Counted from the stretch's first letter, positions 31,141-42,256 are shown. The stretch is 64,000 nucleotides of DNA from Novosphingobium piscinae (GCF_014230355.1 NZ_JACLAX010000004.1:124001-188000), one strand, 5' to 3'. Notes: a model not told the origin generated them from the sequence alone. Numbers and translations: made by a program.

Positions 31141-31326
31141 ATGAGCCTTCACGACATCGTCGAACCTGCTGGCACCCCGCTCACCGGGTGGGGACTGGTC
31201 CCGCTTGACACGGTCGTCAGCCGGGCTGACTTGCGCGACCGCGCCCCGCCCGCCGATCCCGCTGCGGCCGATCGCACCCCGGTGGCGGTCACCACCTCAA
31301 AGTGGGAGCTGCGCGAAGTCGGTTAG
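31141..31326 (+). CDS. Small hypothetical protein
   Basis: 61 residues from ATG 31141 (an in-frame ATG at 31126 is possible); a GGCGGA sequence lies just upstream. Begins MSLHDIVEPAGTPLTGWGLVPLD and is acidic/proline-alanine rich in the middle, ending TTSKWELREVG. No known domain. Its last 30 bases overlap the end of folP on the other strand. Coding status is uncertain. Confidence 0.4.
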   Translation: MSLHDIVEPAGTPLTGWGLVPLDTVVSRADLRDRAPPADPAAADRTPVAVTTSKWELREVG

Positions 31327-32397
31327 CGCCGCGTCCCGCAGACCGCGCCAGACCCGCGCCGCCTGCACCGTGGGCGCAACATCGTGGACGCGGTGCAACT
31401 GCACCCCGGCCTCCATCGCCTTCACCGCCAGCGCCAGCGAACCGCCAAGCCGCTGGTCGGCCGGAGCCTCATGCGAAAGCGCGCCGATCATCCGCTTGCG
31501 GCTCGCCCCGACCAGCAGTGGCTGGCCCAGCGCGTGGAACAGCGGCAGGGCATTGAGCAGCGCGAGGTTGTCGGCCAGCGACTTGCCGAAACCGATGCCC
31601 GGATCGAGCACGATCCGTTCGCGCGCGATACCGGCGGCCACCGCGGCGTCGCGGCGTGCGGCAAGCCAGTCGAACACGTCGAGCACCACGTTGGCATAGC
31701 CGGCACCCGCATGGAGATCCTCGCCCTCGCCGGGCGCATGCATCAGCACCACCGGCAGCCCGGTGCCGGCCGCCAGGGCCAGCGCGCGCGGATCGTGGCG
31801 CAGCGCCGACACGTCGTTGAACAGGTGGGCCCCGGCGGCATGCGCCGCCTCCATGACCGCGGCGCGGCGGGTATCGACGCTGATTGCCGCCCCCATCGCG
31901 GCCAGCGCTGCGACCACCGGCACCACGCGGGCGATCTCGTCGCCCTCCCACACCGCCGCCGCGCCGGGGCGGGTCGATTCGCCGCCGACATCGACCAGTG
32001 CCGCCCCCGCCTCGAGCATCGCCGCGGCATGGGCCGCGGCCACCTCCGGCTTGTCCAGGAATTCGCCGCCATCCGAAAAGCTGTCAGGCGTGACGTTGAG
32101 GATGCCCATCACCTGCGGCTGGTCGAGCCGCACGGTGCGCGCGCCCAGCTGCAGCGGGGCCGGGCTGCGGCGCAGATTGTCCCACTGGGTGCGGACCGCC
32201 TCGGGCAGGTCGGGCAGGCGCGCCTCGAGCGCGCGCAGATCCAGCACCTCGCGCGCCACCACGTGCCCCTCCTCCGCGCGGTGCAGCAGCGCGAACTGGC
32301 TGGCATAGACCAGCCCGCCGGCCAGCCGCAGGGCCGCCCCGTCAAGGCTCTGCGGACTGGCGGCAAGGGTGATCGGCTGGAGATAGAAGCGGGTCAT
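31297..32397 (-). CDS. folP: Dihydropteroate synthase
   Basis: Condenses p-aminobenzoate with hydroxymethyl-dihydropterin diphosphate in folate synthesis (sulfonamide target). 366 residues. The catalytic barrel starts near residue 90 and shows MGILNVTPDSFSDGG, VDVGGESTRPGA, HLFNDVSAL, VLMHAPGE, DPGIGFGKS and GASRKRMIG. About 90 extra N-terminal residues precede the barrel compared with the roughly 280-residue E. coli enzyme; this part is unassigned. Confidence 0.95.
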   Translation of the reverse strand: MTRFYLQPITLAASPQSLDGAALRLAGGLVYASQFALLHRAEEGHVVAREVLDLRALEARLPDLPEAVRTQWDNLRRSPAPLQLGARTVRLDQPQVMGILNVTPDSFSDGGEFLDKPEVAAAHAAAMLEAGAALVDVGGESTRPGAAAVWEGDEIARVVPVVAALAAMGAAISVDTRRAAVMEAAHAAGAHLFNDVSALRHDPRALALAAGTGLPVVLMHAPGEGEDLHAGAGYANVVLDVFDWLAARRDAAVAAGIARERIVLDPGIGFGKSLADNLALLNALPLFHALGQPLLVGASRKRMIGALSHEAPADQRLGGSLALAVKAMEAGVQLHRVHDVAPTVQAARVWRGLRDAALTDFAQLPL

Positions 32398-32439
32398 GCC
32401 GCGCGCCTTAGCCGGTGCCGCGCCGCGAGGTAAGGCGCT

Positions 32440-32628
32440 TCAGCCACGCCCCGGCCGCAAGGTCCGGCGGCGCCCCAGGGCGAGCCGGGCCCGCCCGGTG
32501 CGGACGAGACCGCTGCGGGCCAGCCGAGCGAGCGGCCCGGCCGCGCGGCCCATTCCGGCGCGCATGCGCAGCAGCCGGGGATCCTGCAGCGATTGCAGGA
32601 TCGCCACGAGCGTGTCGCCGATCGGCAC
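32440..32628 (-). CDS. Small basic hypothetical protein downstream of ccrM
   Basis: 62 residues from GTG 32628, one base after the ccrM stop codon. VPIGDTLVAILQSLQDPRLLRM starts as an amphipathic helix; the rest is very arginine-rich (GRRRTLRPGRG). The frame extends upstream into ccrM in a shadow frame, which I excluded. The tight junction suggests coupling to ccrM, but there is no family evidence, and GC-rich DNA easily gives such frames. Confidence 0.4.
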   Translation of the reverse strand: MPIGDTLVAILQSLQDPRLLRMRAGMGRAAGPLARLARSGLVRTGRARLALGRRRTLRPGRG

Positions 32629-32629
32629 G

Positions 32630-33949
<1,320 letters not shown>

Positions 33950-34009
33950 AAGATCTTGTGCCCACCCCGTCCGGCAAGCGCGGCGACAAAAGGTCAGGAC
34001 ACCAGCGGG

Positions 34010-34654
34010 TCAGAACAGCGCGAGCTGGGCCACCGGGGCAAAGCTGCGGCGGTGCAGCGGGGTGGGACCATGGGTCCGCAGCGCGGCGAGATGCTCGGGC
34101 GTGCCATAGCCGGCATTGCGCTCCCAGCCGTAGTGCGGGTGGACCACGGCATGGGCGCGCATCAGCGCGTCGCGGTGCTCCTTGGCAATGATCGAGGCCG
34201 CCGAGATGCACGGCTCGATCGCATCCCCGCCGACGATCGCCCGCGCCGGCCAGCGCCAGTCGGGCTGCCGCCCTTGCGGGGTGAGGTTGCCGTCGATCAG
34301 CACCTCGTGCGGATCGCACCCCAGCCGGTCGCACAGGCCGCCGACCGCGAGGGTCATCGCCCGCATGGTCGCGGCGAAGATGTTGATGCGGTCGATCTCG
34401 TCAGCCTCGACCACGCCGATCGCCCAGGTGCAGCGGCGCCGGATCTGCGCGTCGAGCCGGGCGCGGGCCGCGCGCGACAGGCGCTTGGAATCGTCGAGCC
34501 CGGCCGGCCGCGGCCGGCACAGCACGACCGCCGCCGCCACCACCGGTCCGGCCAGCGGGCCGCGCCCGGCCTCGTCCACGCCGACCACGATCCGGCCGGC
34601 CGGGCGATCGACCCCGGCTTCCGCGCCCTCCGGCCCCTCGTTCGCTCCGTCCAT
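34010..34654 (-). CDS. rnhB: Ribonuclease HII
   Basis: Removes ribonucleotides and RNA primers from DNA. 214 residues from ATG 34654. The catalytic pair Asp27-Glu28 sits in VVGVDEAGRGPLAGPV, with LDDSKRLS following. VLIDGN holds the third carboxylate, and SAASIIAKEHRD the fourth acidic position. The C-terminal YGWERNAGYGTPEHLAAL and HRRSFAPV are family-typical. Precedes ccrM on the same strand with a 222-bp regulatory spacer. Confidence 0.96.
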   Translation of the reverse strand: MDGANEGPEGAEAGVDRPAGRIVVGVDEAGRGPLAGPVVAAAVVLCRPRPAGLDDSKRLSRAARARLDAQIRRRCTWAIGVVEADEIDRINIFAATMRAMTLAVGGLCDRLGCDPHEVLIDGNLTPQGRQPDWRWPARAIVGGDAIEPCISAASIIAKEHRDALMRAHAVVHPHYGWERNAGYGTPEHLAALRTHGPTPLHRRSFAPVAQLALF

Positions 34655-34738
34655 GTCCCCGGCTATCGCCCGGCCCGGCGCCGGACAGCAAGAGATTCGT
34701 TGCATGGCGGGGCGGCAGGTCCTATCGGCGCGCCTCTC

Positions 34739-35257
34739 ATGTCCGAGGCTGCCCATCTGATCCCGCTCGACGCGGTCGACCCCGCCCTGGTCGAGGACCT
34801 GCTCGACCGCGCGTTCGAGCCGGGCCGCCATCAGCGCACCGCCTACAAGGTACGCGAAGGGATGGACTGGCTGCCGCAGCTCTCGTTCGCCGCGCTCGAT
34901 ACCGAGGAGCATCTGGTCGGGACGATCCAGTGCTGGCCGGTCGCCCTGACCGATCCCGCCGGTCGTGCCCACCCGCTGATCATGGTGGGGCCGGTGGCGG
35001 TGCTGCCCGAGCATCAGGGCGCCGGCTATGGCAAGGCGCTGATGACCGCGAGCCTTGGCGCGCTCAGCCCGCAGGCGCCGCTGCCGCAGGTGATGATCGG
35101 CGATCCCGAGTACTACGGCCGCTTCTGGGGCTTCAGCAATGCCCAGACCGGCGGCTGGAGCCTGCCCGGCCCCTTCGCCCAACACCGCCTGCTGGCGCGC
35201 TGCGACAATCCCGCGATCCTGCCCGAACGGGGCATGCTGGGGCCTTGGCGGCGCTAG
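34739..35257 (+). CDS. GNAT family N-acetyltransferase
   Basis: 172 residues from ATG 34739. The acetyl-CoA-binding motif A reads VGPVAVLPEHQGAGYGKALM near 90, preceded by GTIQCWPVAL and followed by MIGDPEYYGRFWGF, a pattern of predicted YhbS-like acetyltransferases. The substrate is unknown. Divergent from rnhB; first of a plus-strand run of five genes. Confidence 0.88.
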   Translation: MSEAAHLIPLDAVDPALVEDLLDRAFEPGRHQRTAYKVREGMDWLPQLSFAALDTEEHLVGTIQCWPVALTDPAGRAHPLIMVGPVAVLPEHQGAGYGKALMTASLGALSPQAPLPQVMIGDPEYYGRFWGFSNAQTGGWSLPGPFAQHRLLARCDNPAILPERGMLGPWRR

Positions 35258-35281
35258 ACCGATCTGGCATCGGGCAGCACC

Positions 35282-35824
35282 ATGCCCTATGAGCCCCCTC
35301 CCGAACTGACCGCCCTGTCGCTGGGCGAGATCGCCGATCTGGTGACGGCGCGGCGGCTCCCCCCGGTGACCGACTGGACCCCGAGCGAGACGCTCGACAG
35401 CGGGATCGAGATCCGTGCCGACGGCAGCTGGTATCATGAGGGCGGGCGGATCGAGCGCCCGGCCATGGTGCGCGCCTTCTCCAGCCTGCTGATGCGCGAT
35501 GCCGCGGGTGACTACTGGCTGTGCACCCCCCACCAGCGCCACGCGGTACAGGTGGTCGACGCGGCCTTCGTCGCGGTCGACGTGGTGGCGCGCGAGGGTG
35601 CGCTGGTGTTCCGGCTGAACACCGACGACCTGATCGTCGCCGGGCCGGACCACCCGCTGCGCGCCGCCGGAACGGCCGAGCAGCCGGCGATCTACCTGGG
35701 CGTGCGGCATGGCTGCGAGGCCCGGATCAACCGCAGCACCTGGCTCCAGCTGGTCGAGCTGGCCGACGGGGACGACTGGGCCGTGACCAGTCAGGGCCTG
35801 CGCTTTCCGCTGGTGCCGGCATGA
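35282..35824 (+). CDS. DUF1285 domain-containing protein
   Basis: 180 residues. WTPSETLDSGIEIRADGSWYHEGGRIERPAMVRAFSSLLMRD at about 30-75 is the DUF1285 signature, followed by YWLCTPHQRHAVQVVDAAFVAVDV. The family has a known structure but no defined activity. The stop codon overlaps the ATG of the NUDIX gene (ATGA), a conserved pairing in alphaproteobacteria. Confidence 0.88.
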   Translation: MPYEPPPELTALSLGEIADLVTARRLPPVTDWTPSETLDSGIEIRADGSWYHEGGRIERPAMVRAFSSLLMRDAAGDYWLCTPHQRHAVQVVDAAFVAVDVVAREGALVFRLNTDDLIVAGPDHPLRAAGTAEQPAIYLGVRHGCEARINRSTWLQLVELADGDDWAVTSQGLRFPLVPA

Positions 35825-36417
35825 CCGGGCTCGCCGCGCGGCTGGCCGGGCTGCACCGGATCGGGGCGGCGCGCGACGATCTGGCGCTGACCAGCGACCC
35901 CCGGATCGCCCCCGGACAGACCGCGTTCCGCGAGGCCGCGGTGCTCGTCGCGGTGACCGAGCGGCCCCGCCCCGGCGTGCTGCTGATCCACCGCCCCTCC
36001 AACATGCGCGCCCATCCCGGGCAGGTGGCCTTTCCCGGCGGCAAGTGCGATCCGGGCGAGACCGCGGTCGAGGCGGCGCTGCGCGAGGCCCACGAGGAGC
36101 TGGGCATCCCGCCCGCGGCGGTCACCGTGGTGGGCACCGGCGATCTCTACCTGACCGGCTCGGGCTTCGCGATCACCCCGGTGATCGGGGTGATCCCACC
36201 CGACCTGCCGCTGGTCCCCAACCCCGCCGAGGTGGCCCAGTGGTTCGAGGCGCCGCTGGACTTCGTGCTCGATCCGGCCAATCACCGCGAGATCCCGACC
36301 GAGTGGGAGGGGCGGCCGCATGCCTATTGGGAGATCACGTGGAACGAGCACCGCATCTGGGGCGTGACCGGCGGCCTGGTGGTCAATCTGGCGCGGCGGC
36401 TGCGCTGGCATGACTGA
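35821..36417 (+). CDS. NUDIX hydrolase, CoA pyrophosphatase type
   Basis: 198 residues from ATG 35821. The Nudix box GGKCDPGETAVEAALREAHEELGI is complete (about 72-95), preceded by RPSNMRAHPGQVAFPGG, the NuCoA motif of CoA-diphosphate hydrolases. The late HAYWEITWNEHRIWGVTGG segment also fits the YeaB/NudL group. It overlaps the upstream DUF1285 gene by 4 bp and cca by 8 bp, so all three are probably co-translated. Confidence 0.92.
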   Translation: MTGLAARLAGLHRIGAARDDLALTSDPRIAPGQTAFREAAVLVAVTERPRPGVLLIHRPSNMRAHPGQVAFPGGKCDPGETAVEAALREAHEELGIPPAAVTVVGTGDLYLTGSGFAITPVIGVIPPDLPLVPNPAEVAQWFEAPLDFVLDPANHREIPTEWEGRPHAYWEITWNEHRIWGVTGGLVVNLARRLRWHD

Positions 36418-37579
36418 GCTCCCCGCCGCTGCCTGGACCGAACGGCCCGACCTTCATGCGCTGGTCGCCGCGCTGGGCGCGGGCAACGCGCGCTATGTCG
36501 GCGGCGCGGTGCGCGATACGCTGCTTGGACTGGCGGTGAAGGACATCGACATGGCCACCCCGTTGCCGCCCGATGCGGTGATGGCGCGGCTGGCCGCGGC
36601 TGGCATCCGCGTGGTGCCGACCGGCATCGCGCACGGCACGGTCACCGCCGTGCTCGCGGCAGGCCCGGTCGAAATCACCACCCTGCGTCGCGACGTCAGC
36701 ACCGACGGGCGCCACGCCACCGTGGCCTTCGCGGCGGAGTGGGAGGAGGATGCGGCGCGGCGCGATTTCACGATCAACGCGCTCTATGCCGATCCCGTCA
36801 CGCGCACCGTGCACGACTGGTTCGGCGGGCTGGCCGATCTGGCCGGCCGGCGGGTCCGGTTCATCGGCGAGGCGGCGCAGCGGATCCGCGAGGACCACCT
36901 GCGCATCCTGCGCTATTTCCGCTTCCAGGCACGCTTCGGCTCGCTCCCCGCCGATGCCGAGGCCGAGGCGGCCTGTGCCGAACTGGCGCCAATGCTGAAG
37001 GGCCTGTCGCGCGAACGCGTGGCGATGGAACTGCTCAACCTGCTGGCCCTGCCCGATCCCGCCCCCACCCTCAGCCGCATGGCCGCGCTGGGCGTGCTGA
37101 CGGTGATCCTGCCCGAGGGCAACCCCGCCGGACTGCCCGCGCTGGTCGCGGCCGAGCAGCGCGAGGCCGCAGCGCCCGATCCGCTGCGCCGGCTGGCGGC
37201 GCTGCTCCCGGCCCAGCCGGCACTGGCCGATCAGGTCGGGGCGCGGCTGCGGCTGTCCACCGCGCAGCGCAAGCGGCTGGTCACCGCCGCCGCGCGCGCG
37301 GCCGAGCCGGCGGAACCGGCCCGCGCGCTGGCCTACCGGCTGGGTCTGGTCGAAGCGAGCGATCGGCTGCTGCTGGCCGGCGCCAGCCTCGCCCCGCTGC
37401 ATGGCTGGACCATGCCGCGGCTGCCGCTGAAGGGCGGCGACATTGTCGCGCGCGGCATCGGCGCCGGGCCCGAGGTGGCGCGCGTGCTGCGGGCGGTCGA
37501 GACGCGCTGGGTGGCCGAGGACTTTCCTGCGGGCGCCCGCGTGCAGGAGCTGCTCGACGCGGTGCTGGCCGGACGATGA
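36410..37579 (+). CDS. cca: CCA tRNA nucleotidyltransferase family protein
   Basis: 389 residues. The head nucleotidyltransferase domain has YVGGAVRDTLLGLAVKDIDMAT with the DxD metal pair near 45, the RRDFTINAL motif near 118, and REDHLRILRYFRFQARFG near 163, the neck signature of class II CCA-adding enzymes/poly(A) polymerase I. It probably repairs or adds the tRNA 3' CCA end; the poly(A) polymerase alternative cannot be excluded by eye. Starts within the end of the NUDIX gene. Confidence 0.9.
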   Translation: MTELPAAAWTERPDLHALVAALGAGNARYVGGAVRDTLLGLAVKDIDMATPLPPDAVMARLAAAGIRVVPTGIAHGTVTAVLAAGPVEITTLRRDVSTDGRHATVAFAAEWEEDAARRDFTINALYADPVTRTVHDWFGGLADLAGRRVRFIGEAAQRIREDHLRILRYFRFQARFGSLPADAEAEAACAELAPMLKGLSRERVAMELLNLLALPDPAPTLSRMAALGVLTVILPEGNPAGLPALVAAEQREAAAPDPLRRLAALLPAQPALADQVGARLRLSTAQRKRLVTAAARAAEPAEPARALAYRLGLVEASDRLLLAGASLAPLHGWTMPRLPLKGGDIVARGIGAGPEVARVLRAVETRWVAEDFPAGARVQELLDAVLAGR

Positions 37580-37612
37580 GTCAGGCTGCCGACAGGTGCG
37601 CCCGGGCATAGC

Positions 37613-38266
37613 ATGGGCGGCATGGACCTTGCCCCGCTTGGCCAATACCTGCTGAGCCAGCCGCTGCTGGCGCTGGCCCTGCTCGCCATGGCGCTGGTGC
37701 TGGTCGGCGGGCTGCTGCGGCGGGTTTTCCCGCTGCTTGGCGGGCTGATCCGCGGGATCGGCAATGTCGGCCTGTTCGGCGCGCTGCTGCTCACCGTCAT
37801 GCAGATCGTCCGGGTCAACCAGACCGTCGATTTCGGGGTGCCCCAGCTCGGGCTGCCAACCCAGCAGGTGAGCGGGCGTGAGACCCGCGTGCCGATCGCC
37901 CGCGACGGCCATTTCTGGGTCAAGGCCACGCTCAATGGCACCCCACAACGCTTCCTCGTCGACACCGGCGCGACGGTGACCGCGATCTCGCCCGAGGTGG
38001 CCGAGACGGCCCGCGTCACCCCCCAGCCGATGCGCCAGCCGATCCTGCTGCGCACCGCCAACGGGACGGTCCCGGCCCAGCTGGTGACGATTGGCGAGGT
38101 GCGCATCGGCAATGTCGTCGCCCGCGATCTCGATGCCGTGGTCGCCCCGGGCTTGCAGGGCACCAGCGTGCTGGGGATGAACTTCCTGTCGCGGCTGGCC
38201 TCTTGGCGGGTCGAGGGCCGCACCCTGATCCTGGTGCCGCACCATCCGCAGGAGGATGGGGGCTGA
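37613..38266 (+). CDS. TIGR02281-family membrane-anchored aspartic protease (retropepsin-like)
   Basis: 217 residues with two N-terminal transmembrane segments (about 15-35 and 45-68). A single retropepsin-type domain follows: FLVDTGATVTAIS with Asp117, a flap region LLRTANGTVPAQ, and a C-terminal TSVLGMNFLSRL that forms the second strand of the fold. Such proteins must dimerise to form an active site. Start ATG 37613 or 37622. It ends the plus-strand run; a long gene-free stretch follows. Confidence 0.88.
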   Translation: MGGMDLAPLGQYLLSQPLLALALLAMALVLVGGLLRRVFPLLGGLIRGIGNVGLFGALLLTVMQIVRVNQTVDFGVPQLGLPTQQVSGRETRVPIARDGHFWVKATLNGTPQRFLVDTGATVTAISPEVAETARVTPQPMRQPILLRTANGTVPAQLVTIGEVRIGNVVARDLDAVVAPGLQGTSVLGMNFLSRLASWRVEGRTLILVPHHPQEDGG

Positions 38267-39653
38267 GCGACGGGAAGCGGGCCAGCGGTAGAGACCATGT
38301 CGGCAGCAATGGTTCATCCCCGGCCCGGCAAGGCTGAACAGGTTGACACGGTTGACACGGTCCAGATGACAAAGGCACCGCCACATGCCGGAGGTTGTGA
38401 CCGGGTAGGATCGAGGCATGGCCATGACGGGACTGTGCCATCGCGGCGGCGGGTAGGAAAATGCGCGAGGCGGAAGCGGCGCCCGGCCGGGCGGCAACGC
38501 AGATCTGTCTTGCGGCAGCGGGCATGCCAAGGGGGCAAGACACCTGGGATGCCCGGTTGTGACCAGGGCCGGTCATTTAACGCCAGAATGGCGGAGGTCC
38601 GCTTTCGCCGGATACCCGTCATCCCGGCGAAGGCCGGGATCGCTCGCCTCCCCGTGGAAGATGCCAGCCTGCGCTGGCATGACGGGATGGAGGGGAAGGC
38701 TGACTTCGGCTCGGCGGGTTGCGCCGAATATCCGTCATCCCGGCGAAAGCTGGGATCTCTCACCCCGCCGCAGAAGATGCCAGCCTGCGCTGGCATGACG
38801 GGGTGGAGGGTCAGGCCGACATGGGCTCAGCGGGTTGCGCCGAACATCCGTCATCCCAGCGAAAGCTGGGATCTCCAGCCTCGCCGTGGAAGATGCCAGC
38901 CTGCGCTGGCATGACGGGGTGGAGGGTCAGGCCGACATGAGCTCGGCGGGTTGCGCCGAATATCCGTCATCCCGGCGAAAGCTGGGATCTCTCGCCCCGC
39001 CGCAGAAGATGCCAGCCTGCGCTGGCATGACGGGATGGAGGGTCAGGCCGACATGGGCTCGGCGGGTTGCGCCGAATATCCGTCATCCCAGCGCAGGCTG
39101 GGATCTCTGGCATTGCCGCAGAAGATGCCAGTCTAAGCTAGCATGACGCTGGGTTTGGCTCTGATCAGACAATGAGCGACAGCCCCGTCCACCCCAGCTA
39201 CCCGCGTCCGCTATCCACCAAAGTCGGCCGGTTTCGATCGATTGAAGGATTGGCGATTTGGGGGTGGGAAAGGGACGTTAGCCCTCTCCCATTGCCTTCG
39301 GCGGCCTTCGGCTCAGGGGAGAGGGTTGGGAGAGGGGCAAGCGCGCATCGCCGACCCAAGACCAATTCGCACGCCCGCAAATTGGCACATTACTAAAGCC
39401 ATCGTCGTCCCGGGCTTGCCTGCCCTGGCGGAGGTCGGGGACCCGGGACAGGGCTGTCCTTCCCCAACCGTGGCCACGCAAGCCCTGCCCCGGCTCAAGG
39501 CCGGGGCGACGATCAGGGGGTGATCGTGTACTCTGTGCGGAGAGGAGCTGAATGGCTAATTCTGGGCGTGAGCTGCCGTTCAGCGACGGAAGCCTGAACG
39601 ACAATCAAGTCCCAGCCCCTGCCGCGCACCAGCATCCGGCCGCTTATTTGCCC
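38267..39653. other. 1.39-kb gene-free, repeat-rich region
   Basis: Between the aspartic protease and the parC stop codon I see no credible gene; all frames here are repeats read as protein. 38340-38362 holds two direct copies of GTTGACACG. 38585-39150 is the 116-bp tandem array. 39280-39340 has a GC-rich hairpin (CCCTCTCCC...GGGAGAGGG). 39392-39520 contains further REP-like palindromes (GTCGTCCCGGGCTTGCC... and its inverted partner ending GGCCGGGGCGACGAT). Confidence 0.7.
38585..39150. repeat. Tandem array, period 116 bp, about 4.7 copies
   Basis: The marker GCGCCGAA occurs at 38721, 38837, 38953 and 39069, exactly 116 bp apart, with a degenerate first copy near 38605. Each unit carries two palindromes: ATCCCGGCGAAAGCTGGGAT and ATGCCAGCCTGCGCTGGCAT, separated by about 18 bp. 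Across copies the first stem changes G-C to G-T to A-T at one position, keeping pairing. The last copy decays after 39120. This is a multiplied REP/BIME-like unit. Confidence 0.88.
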
Positions 39654-41942
39654 CTAGAACCTGTTGTCGCGCGGGAACCCGTTGGGCGGCATGCGCCCGG
39701 CGGCGCCGCGGGCGACCTTCCACAGGCGCACGTCGCTTTCGGTGCGGGTGCGGCCGCTTTCGCCGCCCATCTTCCAGCTCAGCCCATCCTCGAGGCGGAT
39801 CGTGATCGCATCGGACAGGCCGCCCTCGCGGAAGCGTTGCAGCGCCACGCCCTGGCCCTTGGCCATGACCGGCATCTCGGCAAGGCTGAAGATCACCAGC
39901 TTGCGGTTCTCGCCCACGGCGGCGACGTGGTCGTGCTCGGGCGGGATTTCGCGCACGATCATCAGCCGCACGCCGGGCTTGGTGCTCATCACCCCGCGGC
40001 CCTTGCGGGTCTCGGCCAGCAGCTCGTCCATTTCCGCCACGAAGCCGCGCCCGGCATTGCTGGCCAGCAGCAGCTGGGCCTTGGGCCGATAGACCAGCAC
40101 GGCGATGATCTGCGCCGCCGCATCGATATCGACCATGGTCCGTACCGGTTCGCCGAACCCGCGCGCCGAGGGCAGCTTGTCGGCACCGAGCGTGTAGAAC
40201 CGGCCATTGTCGCAGGCCAGCAGCAGCTTGTCGGTGGTCTGGGCGTGGAGCACGAAGGCCGGGCCATCGCCCTCCTTGAACTTGTAGTCCTTGTCGAGCG
40301 GCTCGTGCCCGCTGGCGCCGCGGATCCAGCCGCGCGCCGAGAGGATCACCGTGACCGGGGCCTTCTCGATCATCGCGTCCATGTTGAACTCGCGCGTCGG
40401 CGCGGCCTCGGCGATGGTGGTGCGGCGGCGGCCCAGCGGCGTGTCGGGGCCATACTCCTTGCGCAGCGCGGTGAGGTCGCGCTTCAGGCGGGTGCGCTGG
40501 CGGGCCGGGCTGTCGAGCAGCTTCTGCAGCTCGTCCTGCTCGGCCAGCAGCTCGTCGCGCTCCTGCCGCAACTCCATCTCCTCGAGCTTGCGCAGGGAGC
40601 GCAGGCGCATGTTGAGGATCGCCTCGGCCTGGCGGTCGGTCAGGTTGAACTCGGCCATCATCACCGGCTTGGGCTCATCCTCGGTGCGGATGATCTCGAT
40701 GATCCGGTCAAGGTTGAGGTAGGCGACGATGTAGCCTTCGACCAGCTCGAGCCGCGCGGCGATCTTGTCGAGGCGGTGCTGGCTGCGGCGGACGAGGATG
40801 TCGATCTGGCTGATGATCCATTCCTGGAGCAGCAGCTTCAGCCCGAGCACGCCCGGAGTGCGCTGGGCATCGAGCACGTTCATGTTCAGCCCGAAGCGGC
40901 TTTCCAGGTCGGTCAGCTTGTAGAGCGATTCCTTGAGCAGCTCGGGATCGACGTTGCGGCTCTTGGGCACGAAGACGATGCGGATCTGCTCGTCGCTCTC
41001 GTCACGGATGTCCTCGAGGATCGGCAGCTTCTTGTCGGCGATCAACTGCGCGACCTGCTCGATCAGTTTGCTCTTGGGGAGCATGTAGGGGATCTCGGAG
41101 ATGACCAGCTGCCACTGGCCGCCACCCAGCTTCTCGATCCCGGTCTCTTCCCAGTTGCCGGCCGCGTCGCGCCCGGTCGAGAAGCGCCCGCGCACCCGCA
41201 GCGCGCCCTTGCCGGTGGCATAGGCGGCGCTGATCGCCGCCGGGCTGTCGACCACCACGCCGCCCGTGGCGAAATCGGGGCCGTGGAACACCTCCATCAG
41301 CTGGGCATGCTCGGCATGGGGATTGTCGATCAGCAGCAGCGTCGCATCGACGATCTCGGCGACGTTGTGGCTGGGGATCGAGGTGGCCATGCCCACCGCG
41401 ATGCCCGAGGAGCCGTTGGCCAGCAGGTTGGGGAACAGGCCGGGGAAGATCTCGGGCTCTTCCTCCTCGCCGTTGTAGGTCGGGACGAAATCGACCGTGC
41501 CCTCGTCGAGGCCCGCCATCAGGCGGATCGCCGTGCGGGTCATCCGCGCTTCGGTGTAGCGGTAGGCCGCGGCGTTATCGCCGTCGATGTTGCCGAAGTT
41601 GCCCTGCCCTTCGACCAGCGGGTAGCGCAGCGACCAGTCCTGCGCGAGGCGGACCATCGCGTCGTAGACCGAGGCGTCGCCATGCGGGTGATACTTGCCG
41701 ATCACGTCGCCGACCACGCGGGCCGATTTCTTGAAGGCCCCGGTGGGATCGAGCTTGAGCTGGCGCATCGCCCAGAGCAGGCGGCGGTGGACCGGCTTCA
41801 GCCCGTCGCGCAGGTCCGGCAGCGAGCGCGCGGTGATGGTCGACAGGGCATAGACGAGGTAGCGCTCGGACAGCGCGCTGTCGAACGGAGCATCGACGAT
41901 GGCGTCGAACGGATCGGGCTCTTCGGTGGTGGTGCTCGGCAT
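39654..41942 (-). CDS. parC: DNA topoisomerase IV subunit A
   Basis: Decatenates daughter chromosomes; quinolone target. 762 residues from ATG 41942 (a GTG at 41960 would add six residues). The catalytic tyrosine is Tyr129 in [11 protein letters not shown], and the quinolone-resistance region [18 protein letters not shown] near 84-101 has Ser/Asp/Asp positions HGDASVYD. The C-terminal domain has pinwheel repeats ([16 protein letters not shown], GQGVALQRF). Length and the [20 protein letters not shown] start favour ParC over GyrA (about 900 residues). parE is not in the window. Confidence 0.94.
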   Translation of the reverse strand: MPSTTTEEPDPFDAIVDAPFDSALSERYLVYALSTITARSLPDLRDGLKPVHRRLLWAMRQLKLDPTGAFKKSARVVGDVIGKYHPHGDASVYDAMVRLAQDWSLRYPLVEGQGNFGNIDGDNAAAYRYTEARMTRTAIRLMAGLDEGTVDFVPTYNGEEEEPEIFPGLFPNLLANGSSGIAVGMATSIPSHNVAEIVDATLLLIDNPHAEHAQLMEVFHGPDFATGGVVVDSPAAISAAYATGKGALRVRGRFSTGRDAAGNWEETGIEKLGGGQWQLVISEIPYMLPKSKLIEQVAQLIADKKLPILEDIRDESDEQIRIVFVPKSRNVDPELLKESLYKLTDLESRFGLNMNVLDAQRTPGVLGLKLLLQEWIISQIDILVRRSQHRLDKIAARLELVEGYIVAYLNLDRIIEIIRTEDEPKPVMMAEFNLTDRQAEAILNMRLRSLRKLEEMELRQERDELLAEQDELQKLLDSPARQRTRLKRDLTALRKEYGPDTPLGRRRTTIAEAAPTREFNMDAMIEKAPVTVILSARGWIRGASGHEPLDKDYKFKEGDGPAFVLHAQTTDKLLLACDNGRFYTLGADKLPSARGFGEPVRTMVDIDAAAQIIAVLVYRPKAQLLLASNAGRGFVAEMDELLAETRKGRGVMSTKPGVRLMIVREIPPEHDHVAAVGENRKLVIFSLAEMPVMAKGQGVALQRFREGGLSDAITIRLEDGLSWKMGGESGRTRTESDVRLWKVARGAAGRMPPNGFPRDNRF

Positions 41943-42082
41943 CGCCTGATGCCGTAGCACTGCGGGGGCCGGCTCGAAAAGCCGGCCCGCCGCGTCATCC
42001 CCGGCTTATGCACGCCCGCAGCCACGCCGTAAACGCCCCTGCCCCCCGGCACGGGCGCTGACGCGCGCGGACAGTCATCGCG

Positions 42083-42256
42083 TCAGGCGTTGGCCGCCTG
42101 GAGCCGCGACGAGGTCTTCTGGAAGGTGGTGTTGAGCTGCGTGCCGAGCCCCGAAACGGTGGTCATCACGGCCACGGCGATCAGCGCGGCGATGAGTCCG
42201 TATTCGATGGCAGTGGCGCCGGCGTCGTCGCGCAGCAGCTTGTGCAGGAAAGGCAT
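42083..42256 (-). CDS. Flp family type IVb pilin
   Basis: 57 residues from ATG 42256 (GGGGACC upstream). A short basic leader MPFLHKLLRDDAG precedes the processing-site motif ATAIEYGLIAALIAVAVMTTVSGLG, the hydrophobic N-terminal helix of Flp pilins with the conserved Glu-Tyr pair, and a short C-terminal part. Likely substrate of the prepilin peptidase and of the Flp assembly machine to which the CpaF at 15.2 kb belongs; no assembly genes are adjacent. Confidence 0.9.
   Translation of the reverse strand: MPFLHKLLRDDAGATAIEYGLIAALIAVAVMTTVSGLGTQLNTTFQKTSSRLQAANA

Noticed and set aside
34010..35710. 566-codon frame extending rnhB upstream
   Set aside because: Only the last 214 codons resemble RNase HII; the rest is antisense to the GNAT and DUF1285 genes.
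38297..39146. Apparent repeat proteins with VIPAKAGI-like segments
   Set aside because: These are the 116-bp REP-like array translated in the open frame; the same peptide is a known artefact of such repeats.
38585..39150. Possible CRISPR array
   Set aside because: The 116-bp period repeats along its whole length with no unique spacers, and no cas genes are present.
39552..41957. 801-codon plus-strand frame opposite parC
   Set aside because: Antisense shadow: parC on the other strand has all topoisomerase IV motifs over the same span, and the shadow protein has no recognisable domain.
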